Shown here one piece after another: positions 24,501 through 39,500 of a stretch of 64,000 bases of DNA. The number at the start of each line of letters is the position of its first letter. The first letter of the stretch is position 1. Made by a program: the position numbers and the translations under genes. A model generated the notes under the pieces. That model saw only the letters and a program-made list of their open reading frames with translations, was not told the origin of the DNA and ran no database searches. Source of the stretch: Heliocidaris erythrogramma. Lineage: Eukaryota; Echinodermata; Echinoidea; Camarodonta; Echinometridae. The DNA lies in contig CM046853.1 in the NCBI GenBank assembly GCA_025617745.1, positions 52,167,021-52,231,020 of the forward strand. The letters are read 5' to 3'.

Positions 24501-27500
24501 AGAGTCATTATACTTGTTAATGATCATATGCTTCGAAAATGAATTTAATTATCATTCTATAAGAACTAAATGTTCATCTTGAAAAGCATGCCGGGGAAGA
24601 GGAAGGCGAACCTAATTACTGTAACCGAAATAATATTTTACCCAAACAAGTATTGCAATCAGATAAAAAATATAGCATTAAGATAAAATCATATATTTAA
24701 AAACATTGCAATTCAAAGAGAAATAGAATATAATAATTCGATGAATATGAATGAATTCTCAAACGTAGCTGCTTCTATAGATTGCAGATTTTAAAACAAA
24801 GCAATCTGAATTTCTTTGAATAGGCAATATAAAATAGAGAAATAAAAGATTTGATACACAAGAATTGCGAAAAATGGCAAAGACAAGGATACTGAAGGTG
24901 TTTTATGTAAATGCAATATAACTTCTGTAAATGCATAATGCTTATATAACACTGGAATCATAAATATATATTTATATGTATGTATACAGTGCTTGTCAAA
25001 AGATTAGGTATACACTGGATTTTTTTACATCAGTGTTTATTTCCTATGTTCTACATAGCACTGTTACAGGTTTCAGTACTATATAAATATAATCTACTTA
25101 TAATGCTTTAATACTTAAAGGTGTATTTTCTTTCTCCGTTTTGATATAAACTGGCAAAAAGTAGCCTAATGGTCCAAAATTGATACAAAACGGACTCATA
25201 CATCAGAGATCCCCAAAATTTACCATGTTCATAATTACTTTCATTAATATAATTGATATTGAATATACATCCAGAGCCTAAACAGTCTAAGCAACATCCC
25301 TGAACATTTGTGCTAGAATACTGAATGGACATTTCAACTTATAATTCTTCTGAAATTCATCAGGAGAATATTACATTAAATTTTGAAAGTCAATAAATAA
25401 AATTTTGGCTACTTTGGACAAATTCACTGTTTACTTTTTTATATTTTAATTTTGAAGAGAGAAGTAATTTAAAATTGCATAAATTGTTATGTCACTTTGG
25501 GGTATTCAAACAAGCACAGGTTAAAGTGTGATTACACCTGAATGTATATCAGAACATATCACGTACACTCTAAAGCCTTAAGTGCTGTATTTAGCACTTT
25601 TTGGCATGCATATATAGGGACTGCACTCAGAGTGATTTGGATGCACACAACGTGCTATTTCAGCACTTTCAGGGAGCTGGACCGGCTCCTTAAACTGCTA
25701 AACATTCATTAAAAAATCGTGATTTTGGCGAGCCTCGAACCAGGGTCCGCTGATCGAGAATTGCTGGCATTACCGCTAGACTAACTCACATCGTATGATT
25801 TAGAGCAGATCATATTGTTACATAGTGAATTTACGACACCACATAGTTCATGTTATCCACTTGACTCCCATGACTAAACTGGATTGCAAAAAGCATTCGT
25901 TAGTCTATCGGTAACGTCAGCGCCTCTCAATCAGCGGAACCTGGTTCGAGGCTCGCCACGGTCACATTTTTTTTTGCTGGTAAATTAGCACACTACAAGT
26001 GCTAAAACAGCATTTCAGGTGCAGTCACTATACATGCCCCGAAAAAGTAGCACTTTAGTTTTTACACTGTATAAAACATGTAATGTATAAACAAACATTT
26101 AGCAAATTTGTCAATGCTTATGCAAACTCATTATATGGGGGATAGACATTGAGTAAAAACCCATCTCAAAATTCAGTGAGTAACGAAACTTTAAACTAGC
26201 ATTGTATATATTCTGTCCAGGCTAGTTGGACTTCAGCGAATAAGAGTAACGTAAGAAACTTGAACAAAAGCACATACAATCATGTACGCTTCTACTTGTG
26301 TGGCATAACCATTTAGGAGAAGAAGTTTCAATTTCCGTTTATATATAACAATGAGGTGGATTCAGTCACTGGACCTGAAAATGTAACTTTTCTCAAATAT
26401 TGTTCGAGTTCGTGGCAAATGGAAGGAGTTACTTTGACGTGTGGGGTATGGGTGGATAGCGTTGTTTTTTACAAACACTGCAGGAACGAAATGCTTGACC
26501 GTCCTTCCCCAAGTTCTTTCCACACTTGTTATGTTTCAACCCTGGTGTCCCACGACCCGTATTCAATCCTATTTTCCCAGCCCCATTTTGCCATTGGAAC
26601 CTGACTAGGATCAATCCAGAATTACAATATTTAATTTGTTATCATTTTCCTAACATATTCAGCTCCTTTCGAGCAAGATGGCTGAGACAAGATTGATCCA
26701 GCTGTCAGTTCTACTGTGTCTGACTGTCTTGACTGCAACAGGAGAAACATCACAACCAGTAATATCTCAAGAAACTCCTTATGATCATCCACGTTTGACG
26801 TCACACACTAAATGTTCGCTTGGTCCTTTCCAGAGAAATATCTCCTGCTTCAAAATGGGACTCGAGGATGTTCCACAGGACTTATTTCCAGGCGTAGAAA
26901 AACTAGACCTTTCCTTCAATGTTATCCAATTTCTTTGGAACGGCTCATTTAGCACATATCGACGTCTGAAGAGTTTGTCCCTTTATTTCAATAATTTAAG
27001 AAGTATATCGGATGGAAGCTTTCATCCCTTGTCAGAATTACAGCATCTGGAACTGGGCTCTAACGCGCTGTTACGAACCATCACATCTGAAATGTTCAGA
27101 AATTGTACAAAATTATCTTATCTCAGTTTTTTAGGTAATCCGTTAGAAGTTTTTCCTGACGACACATTAAGATGGCTCCCTAATCTCCAAATGTTAGATC
27201 TGCGTGTTACTAACATTCATTATGTTAACATCACTTCATGTAGTTCAGAAGTTCATAAACTAAAAATAGACCTACGGGTCAGTAAAATTAGTATATTGAC
27301 ATCTGATACATTTAGAATTGACTGCAAATTATATTTTCTGGATCTCAGCTTTCATAACCTCAGGCTGGTTGACCAACAAACCATATCATCCATACACTCT
27401 CTATCTCTGTCCTTCGGTCGAATCACTATGTCGCCAGATTTGTGGGGACCGTTCTTCGAAGGTATAGCGAAATCTGAAATCCAGGAGCTCTTTGTAAGGG

Positions 27501-30500
27501 CCACTTATTTAGGAAGGGTCGATCCGCACTATTTTGCACACTTGCGAAGTAAAAAGCTGCGTGTTCTTGATCTTTCTGGTAACAACCTATCCAACATCAC
27601 CAAAATGGGATTTCTAGATTTACCTTTTGTTTCTACTCTTGTTCTAGACAATTGTTCTATTGATAATATAAAACCGATTTACTTTTCCAGGATGAAAGGC
27701 TTACGGTTTCTAAATCTAGATTCTAATAAAATAATTGATATTAATGCCACTGACAGTAATAATACGTGGGATATAAACCTGCGGGAATTGCATCTCGCAT
27801 ACAACCTGCTGGATACTATTCATGCAAGATCATTTAGAGGGTTAACAAATTTGACGACTTTGGTCTTGAGAGGAAATGCCGGTTTGAAATATTTTACGAT
27901 AACAGCGTTCACAGGTTTAAGGAACCTTCGACACTTAGATTTATCAGGATGTTACTTAGGAGACGTATCATCGGTGTATTTTCCTAATCTGGAATCTTTC
28001 ATCTATACCAACTGTAAGAAGCCAACTTTCCTGGAGGAAATAAGAAACATTTTCTTTCAAACTAAGTCACTTAAACATGTGTTTATGGGAAATGCTAGTA
28101 TCACCTCATTATGGACTCCGTGGACAAAAAATAAAATTTCTCTGTTTCAAGGAATGCAAAATGTTACAAGCATTGATTTAAGTGAAAATCCACTTGGGCT
28201 ATTACAGGCAGGGTTATTCGCAGACCTCTTGTTTCTAGAACAACTAGATCTAAGGGACTGTCAACTCGCTGGTATTGAAGCAAAAGCTTTTGAAGGCCTT
28301 CAACGTCTAAAGACATTGTACTTACAGGACAATGAATTACAAAATGTTCCTTATAAACTATTCCAGAGTGCTGGACAGTTAGGTACTATTCGTTTAGATA
28401 GCAACAGATTAAAGTATCTCGATAGAGATCTCTTTGTGAATGCATCCAAACTTCGCAATTTGACTCTCGCTAGTAACAGCCTGACTATGTTTAACCTTAG
28501 CACATTTGAACCGATACTCACCACGTTAGGTTCTATTGACATTTCGGACAACGAATTGGGCTGTACATGTGACCTAAAATGGCTCCCTCTCTGGCTAAGA
28601 GGAACCGTCACGCTCTTGAATGAGGATAGCACCAGGTGCTCACCGGTCTCACTTGAAGCACTGCGAGAAAAGCCATTAATGTCATTCGTTCCAGCGGAAC
28701 TATGTGGTCCAAATATCGCTCTTTACTGCTCACTACCTCTTTTAATCGCATGGATTGTCGTGGTACTGATCATTGCCTACCGACATCGATGGTTCTTAAA
28801 ATACAAACTATTTCTACTAAAACTGGCTGTTATCGGTTACCAGGAGATCCAAGATGCTCGAGACTTTGACGATTTTGACTTTCATTTCAACATCATGTTT
28901 GCTGAGGAGGACGAAGAGTGGGTCAGAAATCGTCTACGTCCGGTCTTAGAGGAACGGCTGCCAGAATACAACAGGAACGTCTACGGCGACAAAGAACTTC
29001 CATTAGGAATGCATTACTGTGATGCAGTGCATTACGTCGTGGAGATGAGCTACAAGACCATCATGTTGGTCAGCAGGGCTGCTATCCAGGATAACTGGTT
29101 CGTCATCAAATTTCGTACCGCTGCGGACCAGGTCAACGACACACAAGTAGAGAATATGGTGGTCATCTTCCTGGAAGACATTCCAGACAACGAGCTACCG
29201 TTCTTGGTAAGGTTATACCTGAGTGACCGTAATCCATACCTCAGCTGGGAGGAAGATGAGGTGTTTCAAGAGTATTTCTGGCAAAAACTGATCAAGATGT
29301 CGACATTGAATTTGCGTTGCAACAACGTTATTCCTCCTGAATAATTCTAATGTCTCTGATCAGTAGGTATATGTATTTTATGTTGAAATCATCTATCATT
29401 CTAAAACTCATAGTCCGCTTGTCCCTAAATAATCACCCCATTTTACACATCAGATTTGACCCCTTAAGTTACTAAGACCATCCATGGCATTCGCAATATT
29501 ATTGATAGCATGAACGTACCGGCCGTGTTTGGCCCCCAGGGCCCCTTCAATGACCCCAAGTCGGGTCGATTTCAGCCCATCTATAAGCACCAAACTTTGT
29601 TAGAAGGAAGTTGTACGACTATACATCGCCAACACACAAAAAGTTACAAACTTCTCAATCGGGAAGGAGTGTAACACCGCTGAAAAACAACGAAGAAGTG
29701 CCCCTTGACCAAGCTTTGCTGCCACCAAATGCTCTGGATATAGAGAATCACCATTTTTGCATTCCAACCTTAATAATTCAAAAGTTACTTAATCAATTTA
29801 GGTCAAATTTACATTGCACAATTTTGAGTTTTGTAATTTTCTTGTGATTTTCTTGTGGTGGAATTTGGTGCAAAATGGTCATTTCAATAATAAGTTATTA
29901 AATTGTTAAAATTTGAACTGCTTTCTCAAAAGTAGTCAAATAATATTATCAGGATTATTTAAACACACACATTGTCCATCTGTACCTGTTTGATAAGACA
30001 TAAACAGATAAAAGAGGAGCTATGGTTGCCATGCTGATTGATATTTACCATTTATACTTTAAAAGCTCCCTATTATGCCCTGTCAAACAGGCGAAAATGG
30101 ACAATGGGTGTGTTGACATAATCGTGACAATATCATTCTACTACTTTTAAGAAAGAAATTCACTTTTCACACAATTCAATAATTTATCATTGAAATGATC
30201 ATTTGACACCAAATTGCAGCCCCCCCCCCCCAAAAAAAAAAATGTTTTTCTCTACATCCAGAGCACAACGGGGCAGCAAAGTTTGGTCAACATGGTCAAG
30301 GGGCAATTTGGTGGGTTTAATTCAGGGTAGTGTTACACCCCCTTCCCGATGAAATTTAGTTTATTCAGTGTATATATTTTCGTAATGTACAGCCAACAGC
30401 CATACCTCTTCCTTGTGACAAAAATTGTACCTGATAAAGTATTATATTTTCAGTATTTTAAGTATCAGTTATGGGGAGTTTCTTTGTAGTCGTGAATATA

Positions 30501-33500
30501 AATTAAATTTCCAACTTCAATGTTATGTATTTATGGGCATGTTATTGACAATGTTATGATCGGTATCCACGAAAACTTCGTGGTATCTAATCATTCTCGC
30601 TGGTATTATTGCAGTTTAAGTTTGCTTTTGTACAAGCAATACAAACAGTCAAAGTGCAGGTGAGATATGTTTCTCTTGTACATTGACGTTGAATTTAACG
30701 ACCCCCCCCCCCCCCCTCTCTCTCTCTCTCCTCTATCTATTCCTCCCTCTGTGTCAGTCTGTGTATTATGTGTTGGGTGTGTCCATTTCTCTCTCTCTCT
30801 CTGTCTCGTGGACATCAAGCATTTAAATATTGGCATTCCTTGTTCCATTTTTGTTTGTGTCATGCCTCAATATTTATTGTACAACTGCATCGAATATATT
30901 GTATATTATATATTGTGATATTATAATATATAGTATAATATTATATATATTATATTTGCACGGAGTTAAGATTTCATTCAGAAAGCAGCTATATATTATA
31001 CAATTTTTTTAGACACTATATTGTAAATTTAAGGATGATGTATTTATAATAATAGAAAGAATTCATGGTAATATGGAATGATGTATATATAATGATATTT
31101 TGATACAGGCCTATCTTGAATGGCGCCATATTTCAGGTAATTTATGTAATTTCTTAATTAAGTAAAGTCTATGTATTAATCTTTCTTATCACACAGAAAC
31201 TTGATATAACTGAAAATGTTATCTTTGTGTTTCTGATATTTGCATTTAAATACTAATTAATATCCGTAATATCATTGAGAACAACACACAATTTATCAAT
31301 TTTTACAATTATTTTCTACTATCCAGCACTTATAATTCAGTCTTAGACCAATTGAAATATTATAAGTGCTCGTTATGATCAACAAACATTGAATAACTTT
31401 GTAAATATATTGGCTAACTCAAAAGCACATGTAATCATAATATGCACTGTTGCAGCTATAGCTATATATTTATTTACCTATTTCTTGTTGTAGTTTATGG
31501 TATTATGAATGCACATGAAACTTAACTGAGTAAAATGAAAAATATATCTCGATGTGTATTGTGATATCCAGTTCAAAAAAATGATAGGCATGGTTTGTAG
31601 CTTGTAGTGTTGCACTGTTTTTTCATATGTGAAATATTCTGATGCTTGGCTAAATGAAATAAAATCACAAATACTTAATGTATCTCTGACAGACAATGAC
31701 CATAATAAACTGCACACTTTGTGGTAAACCAAAAGCTCAAAATTTTGATGATTTTTTCAATCTTTTTGCTTGTGTTGCGTAGATGTATTCTACATTTCAC
31801 ACTTTTATTGGGCAATGTCAACAGATACAACTTTATTTGATTACTATAGTATGCAACTTCCTTGTGAGGTGGTAGGGTTCATGGGTTAGCATACGCAGTA
31901 CTTTTATGCGTTCCTGTAATTGGCAACTGGCTGGGATGTTCCCAGGTGGCGTGCAGAGAGTGCACTATAAGATGGGAAGTGGTGCTGAATCCAGTGACCG
32001 GGGTAATAATATACTGTAAAGTGCTGCGACTCAAATCAAAAATAATAATTGTTGACTAACCTGTCCGATCTTGAGGAGCAGTCCCGATCGCCACTGATGC
32101 TGGTAGGAAGTTTGTCTGACTCTTGAGCGGCAGTAGGCCAGAAGCTGAGCCACTAGACCAGGCGGGGTACCGAGTTGGAAGCGATACCGCCACCCAAGTT
32201 GGACGTCACCACGGAAAGGCTTCGGTGTCCAATTCAACGTCTAAAAAAGAGATAGCATTCTTCAGTTTCATCTTCGAATTCAGGGTTAAAGGGCTGGTCA
32301 TATTTGTCCGATAACGATAACGAGATTTGCATTAAATGTACACCCTACTGTATAGCGTGTACGTGTGAGTATGATTGTGGCTGCTAATAGCAGGGCAGCT
32401 CTAGGGTGTACCTTTAATGAAATACATGTATATTGTTATCGTCATCGATATCGGACAAATGTGACCAGTCCTTTAGGATAAGGAGACTTCAAGACATGTA
32501 TATTGTGTGGCAACTGCATATGACGCTACACTGCATAGATATGAGAGTACGTACATAAGAAGGGTTCTTTACAGGGTAATTCTGTTTAGTCATGATCTTA
32601 TAACGCACGACAGAATATGGACAATAAAGAAATTACAGAAAACATTTGACTTTTATAAACTGATAGTTCACGTGTTATCAAACCTTCAAGCTCAGAGATT
32701 TACTCATTTCTATTGGTTATGCGTAATAAAGAGAACTAAAATTACAAAGACATTTATCTCCCGTGAGAATGCCGTTATAACACTTTCTATCCTGCTAGTT
32801 TAATGGTCCTTGCTTTTGTCAGAAAGAGTAGATTAGAGTCATAAGCATAAAGCATTTTGTCAGGTTATGATGCTTACCGGTCCATTCTGCGGCATGAGTC
32901 CCAGGAGAGGGAGGTGGTAGACGAGTCTGGTGGACAAGGATCTGTAGCCAGGGAGCTCGAGAGACGAGAACTGATCATCGGTGGATTCCTTGGTTTCCTT
33001 GAGCAGGACGCCCAGTTTGGTCAGGAGATCGATCAGATGAAGGACCTGAGACTCATCAAGCTGCAGAGACTGCAGGGATGGCGTAGGCAAAGAAAGTGAT
33101 TTTAATACAATTAAGGAAATTAGATCAGGCATATCATATATACATGTACATGGGATGAAACAAGAATACGAAATATATAGGAAGGGATGTGGGGAAAATC
33201 TGAAGCAAGTTCAAAACTTGATATGAATTGATGTTGGCAGAATATTAATTTTTCTTTAATGCGATGTATATTTCATTATATTTTATTGACGGTTTATATG
33301 AAAAATTTGAACAATAAAGAGTTCCACTTTGATATCATCAAATCATCAAACAACTTCGTTCATAACTTCTTTTATGTAACATCCTAATCCGTCCGGGGCT
33401 TAAAATATGTCCTTGAGAAATAATTGTTCGGGGATAAAATGTAATTGTGTTCCGAGACGTGACTCTAGGTACCTGGCAGAGAAGTGGAAGAAGGCATTCT

Positions 33501-36500
33501 CTGACACGCCCTTGCGTCGCCACCTCTTCTAAAGCCTTCACCAGGACGGAAGGTGCTGGTTTCTTGGTGGTAGCGGCCTTGGGCCAGAACCTCTTGGACT
33601 CGAAGCGAAAGTCCTTGGTACTTGTGTCAAGGTGGACAGCGTGTAATGCACGCGCCATCGACGTTGGGTCGACACAGATGATATCCGAGCTGTAAGCAGA
33701 TCCTCGAGCGGTGGGGAAGGCGAAGGGGAAGATGGCACTCTTTGACAGCAGACCATGCAAAAAAAATATTGTGAAATGATCAGAAACATCGTTGATGTCT
33801 CTTTGCAACACATCATTGTCAGTAGCACCAATAGCAATACGATATATTTTTTCTCATGGTAAAACATTAAAAAGATTTTAATGTTTAAACTGACAAAATA
33901 TCAAACTTCCTTGAGCATATATACTAGTATGTTCTCCAGATTCTTTCAAAGCCAATAATATGTTGAAAGGACTTCTAAATCTATTTGAACATGGTTTGTA
34001 TCGCACTGTACATGTTTATATTCTGAATTGTATTGATTACATTATTACCTTTAGTTGCAAAATGATTTTGAATGCCTTATGTTAAGTTGATCAAGCCCTC
34101 CATTCTAAAAGACTGCATATCCATAAATTCAGTTCAATAATATAGAATTGGCTCTTTAAATAGCTTACCGCATCTTGTAGAAACTGGACATCGTCTTTGC
34201 TGCCTTCCGCCGACGATGGGACCCCATTTTGCTTGAAGATAGCGTCCAGTTCATGCTTTGGCACCAGGAGGACATTTTTCTTTCTTAGTGTCAGGATCTC
34301 CTCAAAGACCTTGGTCGTCTCGGGTCTGACGTCGTGGCGGAGGTGGGGGAAGTGCTTCTTATCTAGGATCGTACCGAGGATCGCCTTCTTTGCCTCTTCC
34401 AGTCCCTATTACACAATGATTATTGATGTGTAATTCCAAAATTAAAATTAGGAGACTCTTCCATACGATCATGATCAAACATGATTCGTAAGTTGCAGGA
34501 CTTTGAACATTACTATGCGTAAACTACTCAAAATATGAGAACATGATGGTGAATTGATAAGAAAGTCCACTCCCCCCCCCCCCCCCACCCCCCCCCCCCA
34601 CCCCCCCCCCCCCCCCCCCCCCCCCACCGAGATGGTAATCGTCATGATATTGTGAGTCTGTAAAATACTTCCACAACAGTGATGACAGCCAATGGATATG
34701 TAAATGTAATAATAACTTAATATTTTCCAACCTGTTTACAAAAGGACATCCGAGGGTGGTAAATTGGGGTGGAGGATAATATTGTAAAAACATGTTACCA
34801 AAACAAAATGTCCTTCTTAAAACGCAGTAATCGCGTTGTTCTCTTACATTGTTACTTTTTTTTCATCAGGCCACCGGAGCAACATTTTAGGGGTGGAGTT
34901 TGACCCCACAAACCACGTAATAATTGTCACCAGTAATAACAAGTAGATGCAAGGTTATGCTACAAGGTCCCCATCAGTGCGTGGGAGTATGAAAGGGCAT
35001 TAAGACCTTTACCATTTTTGTGTTATTTTGCTCTTTATACGTAAGTTTTGCCTCGTCAAATATGTACAGTTGTCATCATGATTCATAACACACTTTTCCC
35101 CGAGGGAATCGGTGAAATGGACTAATAATTATTGTTGCTGAGAACGAATTAAATGATTATTACGTACTATATACCACGGTTCTGCTTTTACTTCGATGCT
35201 CGTTGACTTTTTGTAACATTTATGGGGAAAGTTGCCATGGCAACGATAGAATTTTACGGCGGTAAAATGTTTTTTTGTTATTTGTCCATATACTTGTAAA
35301 CAGATTGAATACGATAAATATTTCAAGATGAAAATAATATAATTTTCTACCTTATAGTTGCTCTTAAAATGCTAAATGAAAAGACTTTTATACTTTAAGT
35401 TATACATGTATTTATAGGGGGTTATATTTTTATATTAGTTTTAGAGATTACTGTTTCATTTTTTTTTCAGATTTCCATCTTCAAATCACAATGTCATCTG
35501 TAAATGAATGGGAGTTACCAAAATGATGTCATTATTGAATGAAGATGATAACGTGTTCATAATGAAAATATTCATAACCATTATACTATTTTTTTAAAAG
35601 GTGCAGAATAATATATGCTGATAATGATAACTGTGATGTTGATGACAAAAGATGGTGATGGTGATAGTGATAGTAATTATAATGACAGCGATAGTAAAGA
35701 AAGCGATGACAATAATGACTGTGATGATGCTGATGATAAAGTGGTAGCTATAAGGATGATAATAAGTGATGATGATAATGATGAATATGATGTATGAAGT
35801 ACGGTGGTGATGATGATGATGAATATGATGATGATGGTGATGATTGCGAGGTGGTGGTTATAGCAGGGTTAAGAAAGATCGATAATAGAAAATAAACAGT
35901 AGAAAATAGAAAGGATTGAATAAATCAGCAAAAGAGATGTAACATCTTTGCATTTACACGGTGAAGCAAAAAAATACTTCAACATGTGTAAGCTTTTAAG
36001 TATCATATCATCAGCTCTTGGGTTGTGGCTAAAATTATGATCTAATCGATCACTGCACTCTAGACTGCCATCTTTGTCACAATGAAATGTAATTTGCCAG
36101 TAATGACATTAATGTGTGACTATAATATTCAATCAAATTCGATGTAAAGCTTCGTCCTCCAAAAGTGAACAGTCAGAAAAAACTCAACCATAAAGTTTTG
36201 ATGTGATATGACAGGACATACAGACTATTCTTTCATTCTTTCAGAATATGAAAATTTATAAGAAATATCAAGAATCTAAACTTCGCTGATAACAGCCAGA
36301 ACCAATAAAAATTCTTGTCAACCAAAGAATTTGCACCTGTTCACAATGGTTTTTGCTCACTCAAGCGTAAAATATTGATATATGTTTGGTGTAATTTGAT
36401 AGGAGAGACCGTAAGATATAAATTGGTATGAACATTTTATGAACATATTTTGAAATGTTCAACTGGGGAGACATTTTCCAACTGTCAACATTGAACGGTT

Positions 36501-39500
36501 CTCAAATTTGTTAATAGCAGCCAGAACAAAATACCCATTTTTGTCAAATCTGAGTTTTGCACCCTTTAACAAAAGTAGCTTTTGCTCACTCCAACTTGAA
36601 ATATAACCATAGTTTTGGATGTCACATGACAGAAGAGACCCTAAGCTATCTACAGATCTAAGAAATTTCCTATGAATATTTTGAAGTATTTATTTAGGGA
36701 GCCTTTTTCCAACTTATAACTATTATTGTGGGACGCACTGTACTGCGTATAAAGATTTCACAAGAAATGCATTTAACAAAAATAAGGTCAATTTATATCA
36801 CGAAAGGGATGTACACTATATTTAACAATTCAATTCTTTCAATTTTGCATGATTTTCTTGATACCCTACACGGAAAAAAATGCAGCAGTGTAGATTTGTG
36901 TGTATCAATCAACCTGCAATGTGGAAAGTTTTTATTATCATTTTCATCGAGAACCATATAATCATAAGTGATAGATTACAATCTTCTTTATCGCAAATAA
37001 TCAAAGATCTGACAAACTTAACGGACGAGGTTTAAAATTGTTGACACTGTAAACTTGGCTTCATACCTTTGAAGTAAGGGTGCTGACGGTGATGAGTTGT
37101 GGAGGACACTTGGGGAGCTGCTCCAACCTCTTCTTGAGATGCTGGATGCGGTCCTTACAGTGCTGCTGGGTCTTCTTTCCCGGTAGTTTCCTAGTAAATA
37201 AATTATAAATTCAATTAAATGTATTCTAAACATTTTGTTTCCTTTTACTTCGTTACACTCTACGAACTCGAAATTGAGAGGTGCCCAGAATAAGGACAAT
37301 TACACCTCCGCCCAATTTGAGGTAATATTATTGAATATTCTTGGGCTAAATTGGACGAAGTTTCTATCGGTTCTGCATAAAATGATAAATTTCGATCTGC
37401 TGAAATAAGATGACTGTATCCGAAATGTAGCCATATTTGTAAAGAATTAAAAAAATTAAAAGATACAACACGAAGATACAATAGAGACGTAATGGTATAG
37501 TTAAAGCATTCAAAATATGGTTGTTTGTGTTGGGCATATCTATTCACAAAATACCACTGAGAAAGAATATAGACTATTTCATATACATGTAGAATATGAG
37601 ACAAAATAAAGAAAAACGTAAACAAAGATGAGGGGTAATTATATGACAAGCGACATTGTACAATTGCATCAAATCACCTTGCAGAAAAAAGATGAATATA
37701 AAAGGGAGATCTCCAGAAACCACAAAGAAAGATTAATTCTTTGTAGCATTACAACAAGGTGTATTCTATGCATTCATCACATCCGTTGTGCCTCCCCCAA
37801 GAGCAATAACCGCATCGTTAAAGGTGAGATTTCTTTAAACGCGGTACAGAAAATCTATCCTTCCGTCAATCGTTTTATTTCCACGTGGTTTGAAGGACTG
37901 TGAGAACACTGAACCTCAAATGTCACTCCATTCACCCTTGTCTTCTTCCTTAAGTATCATCCACGTCCGGAATGATGGCACTCCGCTATCTCCCTGACTG
38001 CCTCTATGCATATCCCTGTTGCTATGGTTACCATCATCCCCATCTTCGCCCCATACATCCGTCCGTCTTTTAAACCGTGATTTTGGTGTTGTCTTTATTT
38101 TACATCAATAACTTTCTATGTAGATGAACACATCAGATGCATCAGACCAATAAAGCGTCAGGCGTCGCATGTGATAGATATACCATATATTCAAAGCAAT
38201 CATTTCTAAAATAATAATCAGTAATGAGAAATATTAATGTCAGGTTTATCAAATTGATTGCCTGTTTCACTACGTTTCATACAAGCTTGGCTTTATTTCT
38301 TATTTCTTAGGCCCGGCTCACACGACGTTAGGACCGCGTCGGTGACTTGTAAAATCTTTTGTGCGCCATAGAAAGTGTAATATCGTTTATAAAGTGATTG
38401 CAAAATGAACAGCGCAAACATTACTTTTAATAACTAGCGTATGGGGATCAGTGATAAAGGTCCCTTACATCTGATCAATTCAGCCCCCCCCCCCCCCCCC
38501 CCCGATTTGTTGGTTGTGACGTGAATTACTGATGAAATGAAATGTATACAGCCGTCACTAATAAATGATGCACTGTTTATCCCCGTCTCTAGTGATTAAA
38601 TATATTTTACGACGTTTGCTAAATGAAAGTGGTTTCTTTTTGCATAAATATTGAGAAAATGCAGACAGCGCGTCTCCATAAACCCTCAATACTACTCCTC
38701 ATCTATCTCTATCTCTCTCTCTCACACACACACTCACACACGCACACACGCAAACACACACAAAGAAATCTCCCCTCTTTCATGTCGCCCTTTCCACTGC
38801 TCTTTTTCTATCTTTCTCTCCCCTCTGTTTTCCATCTCTCATTTCCCCCCCCCCCCCCCCCATCTTCTCTCTCTTATAAGCGCTCTTCTTCAGATGAACA
38901 TGAATTCTGTGTAATATTATACAAATAATGAATGTTTATGAGTGCAATGGAAAGAATATTTTCATGAGTTGAAAGATGGAATGTTCCATTCAATGAGGCG
39001 AAGCCGAATTGAATGGAACAAATTCCATCTTTCAACGAATGAAAATATTCTTTCCATTGCACGAATGAAAAAATTCATTATTTGTTTTATACAACATCTG
39101 AGTAGATCCTATATAAGTGCGTTGTATTATTATTATTATTATTATTATCCTTGTTATTTGTACAATAAAATATAATTTATTTATAAATGTAACGTAACTG
39201 GTCCCTGTCGGGGTCACAGAACTCCTAAAGTCTTTTGGAGTTCTGTGGTCGGGGTAGCGTCTGCCAGAGCCCAGTTCACGCTCAACCAAATTCTCAATTA
39301 TCTCTTCACTCGGTGGATTCTCTCACAAAAGTATATTGTGCTTAACATGGAATCGGCCACACTCACTCAAACAATCACCTAAACTAATAGATGTACTCGT
39401 ATAATGTTGTGGCTAAAGTTGACAAGAAACTTTAATCAAATACACTTCTTTCCTCTACAGCAGCTCAACGTCGTCCGGTGTTCGCGAGCGTAAAATAACA

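Noticed and set aside
24987..25530. Possible second Tc1-like element starting ACAGTGCTTGTCAAAAG
   Set aside because: I found only a weak partial partner near 25510 and no transposase remnant.
32857..33099. Plus-strand frame of 80 residues that looks protein-like
   Set aside because: Antisense shadow of Roco exon 9; the minus strand has the splice sites and COR motifs.
35615..35850. Asp-rich small protein
   Set aside because: Translation of a degenerate GATGAT repeat in an intron.
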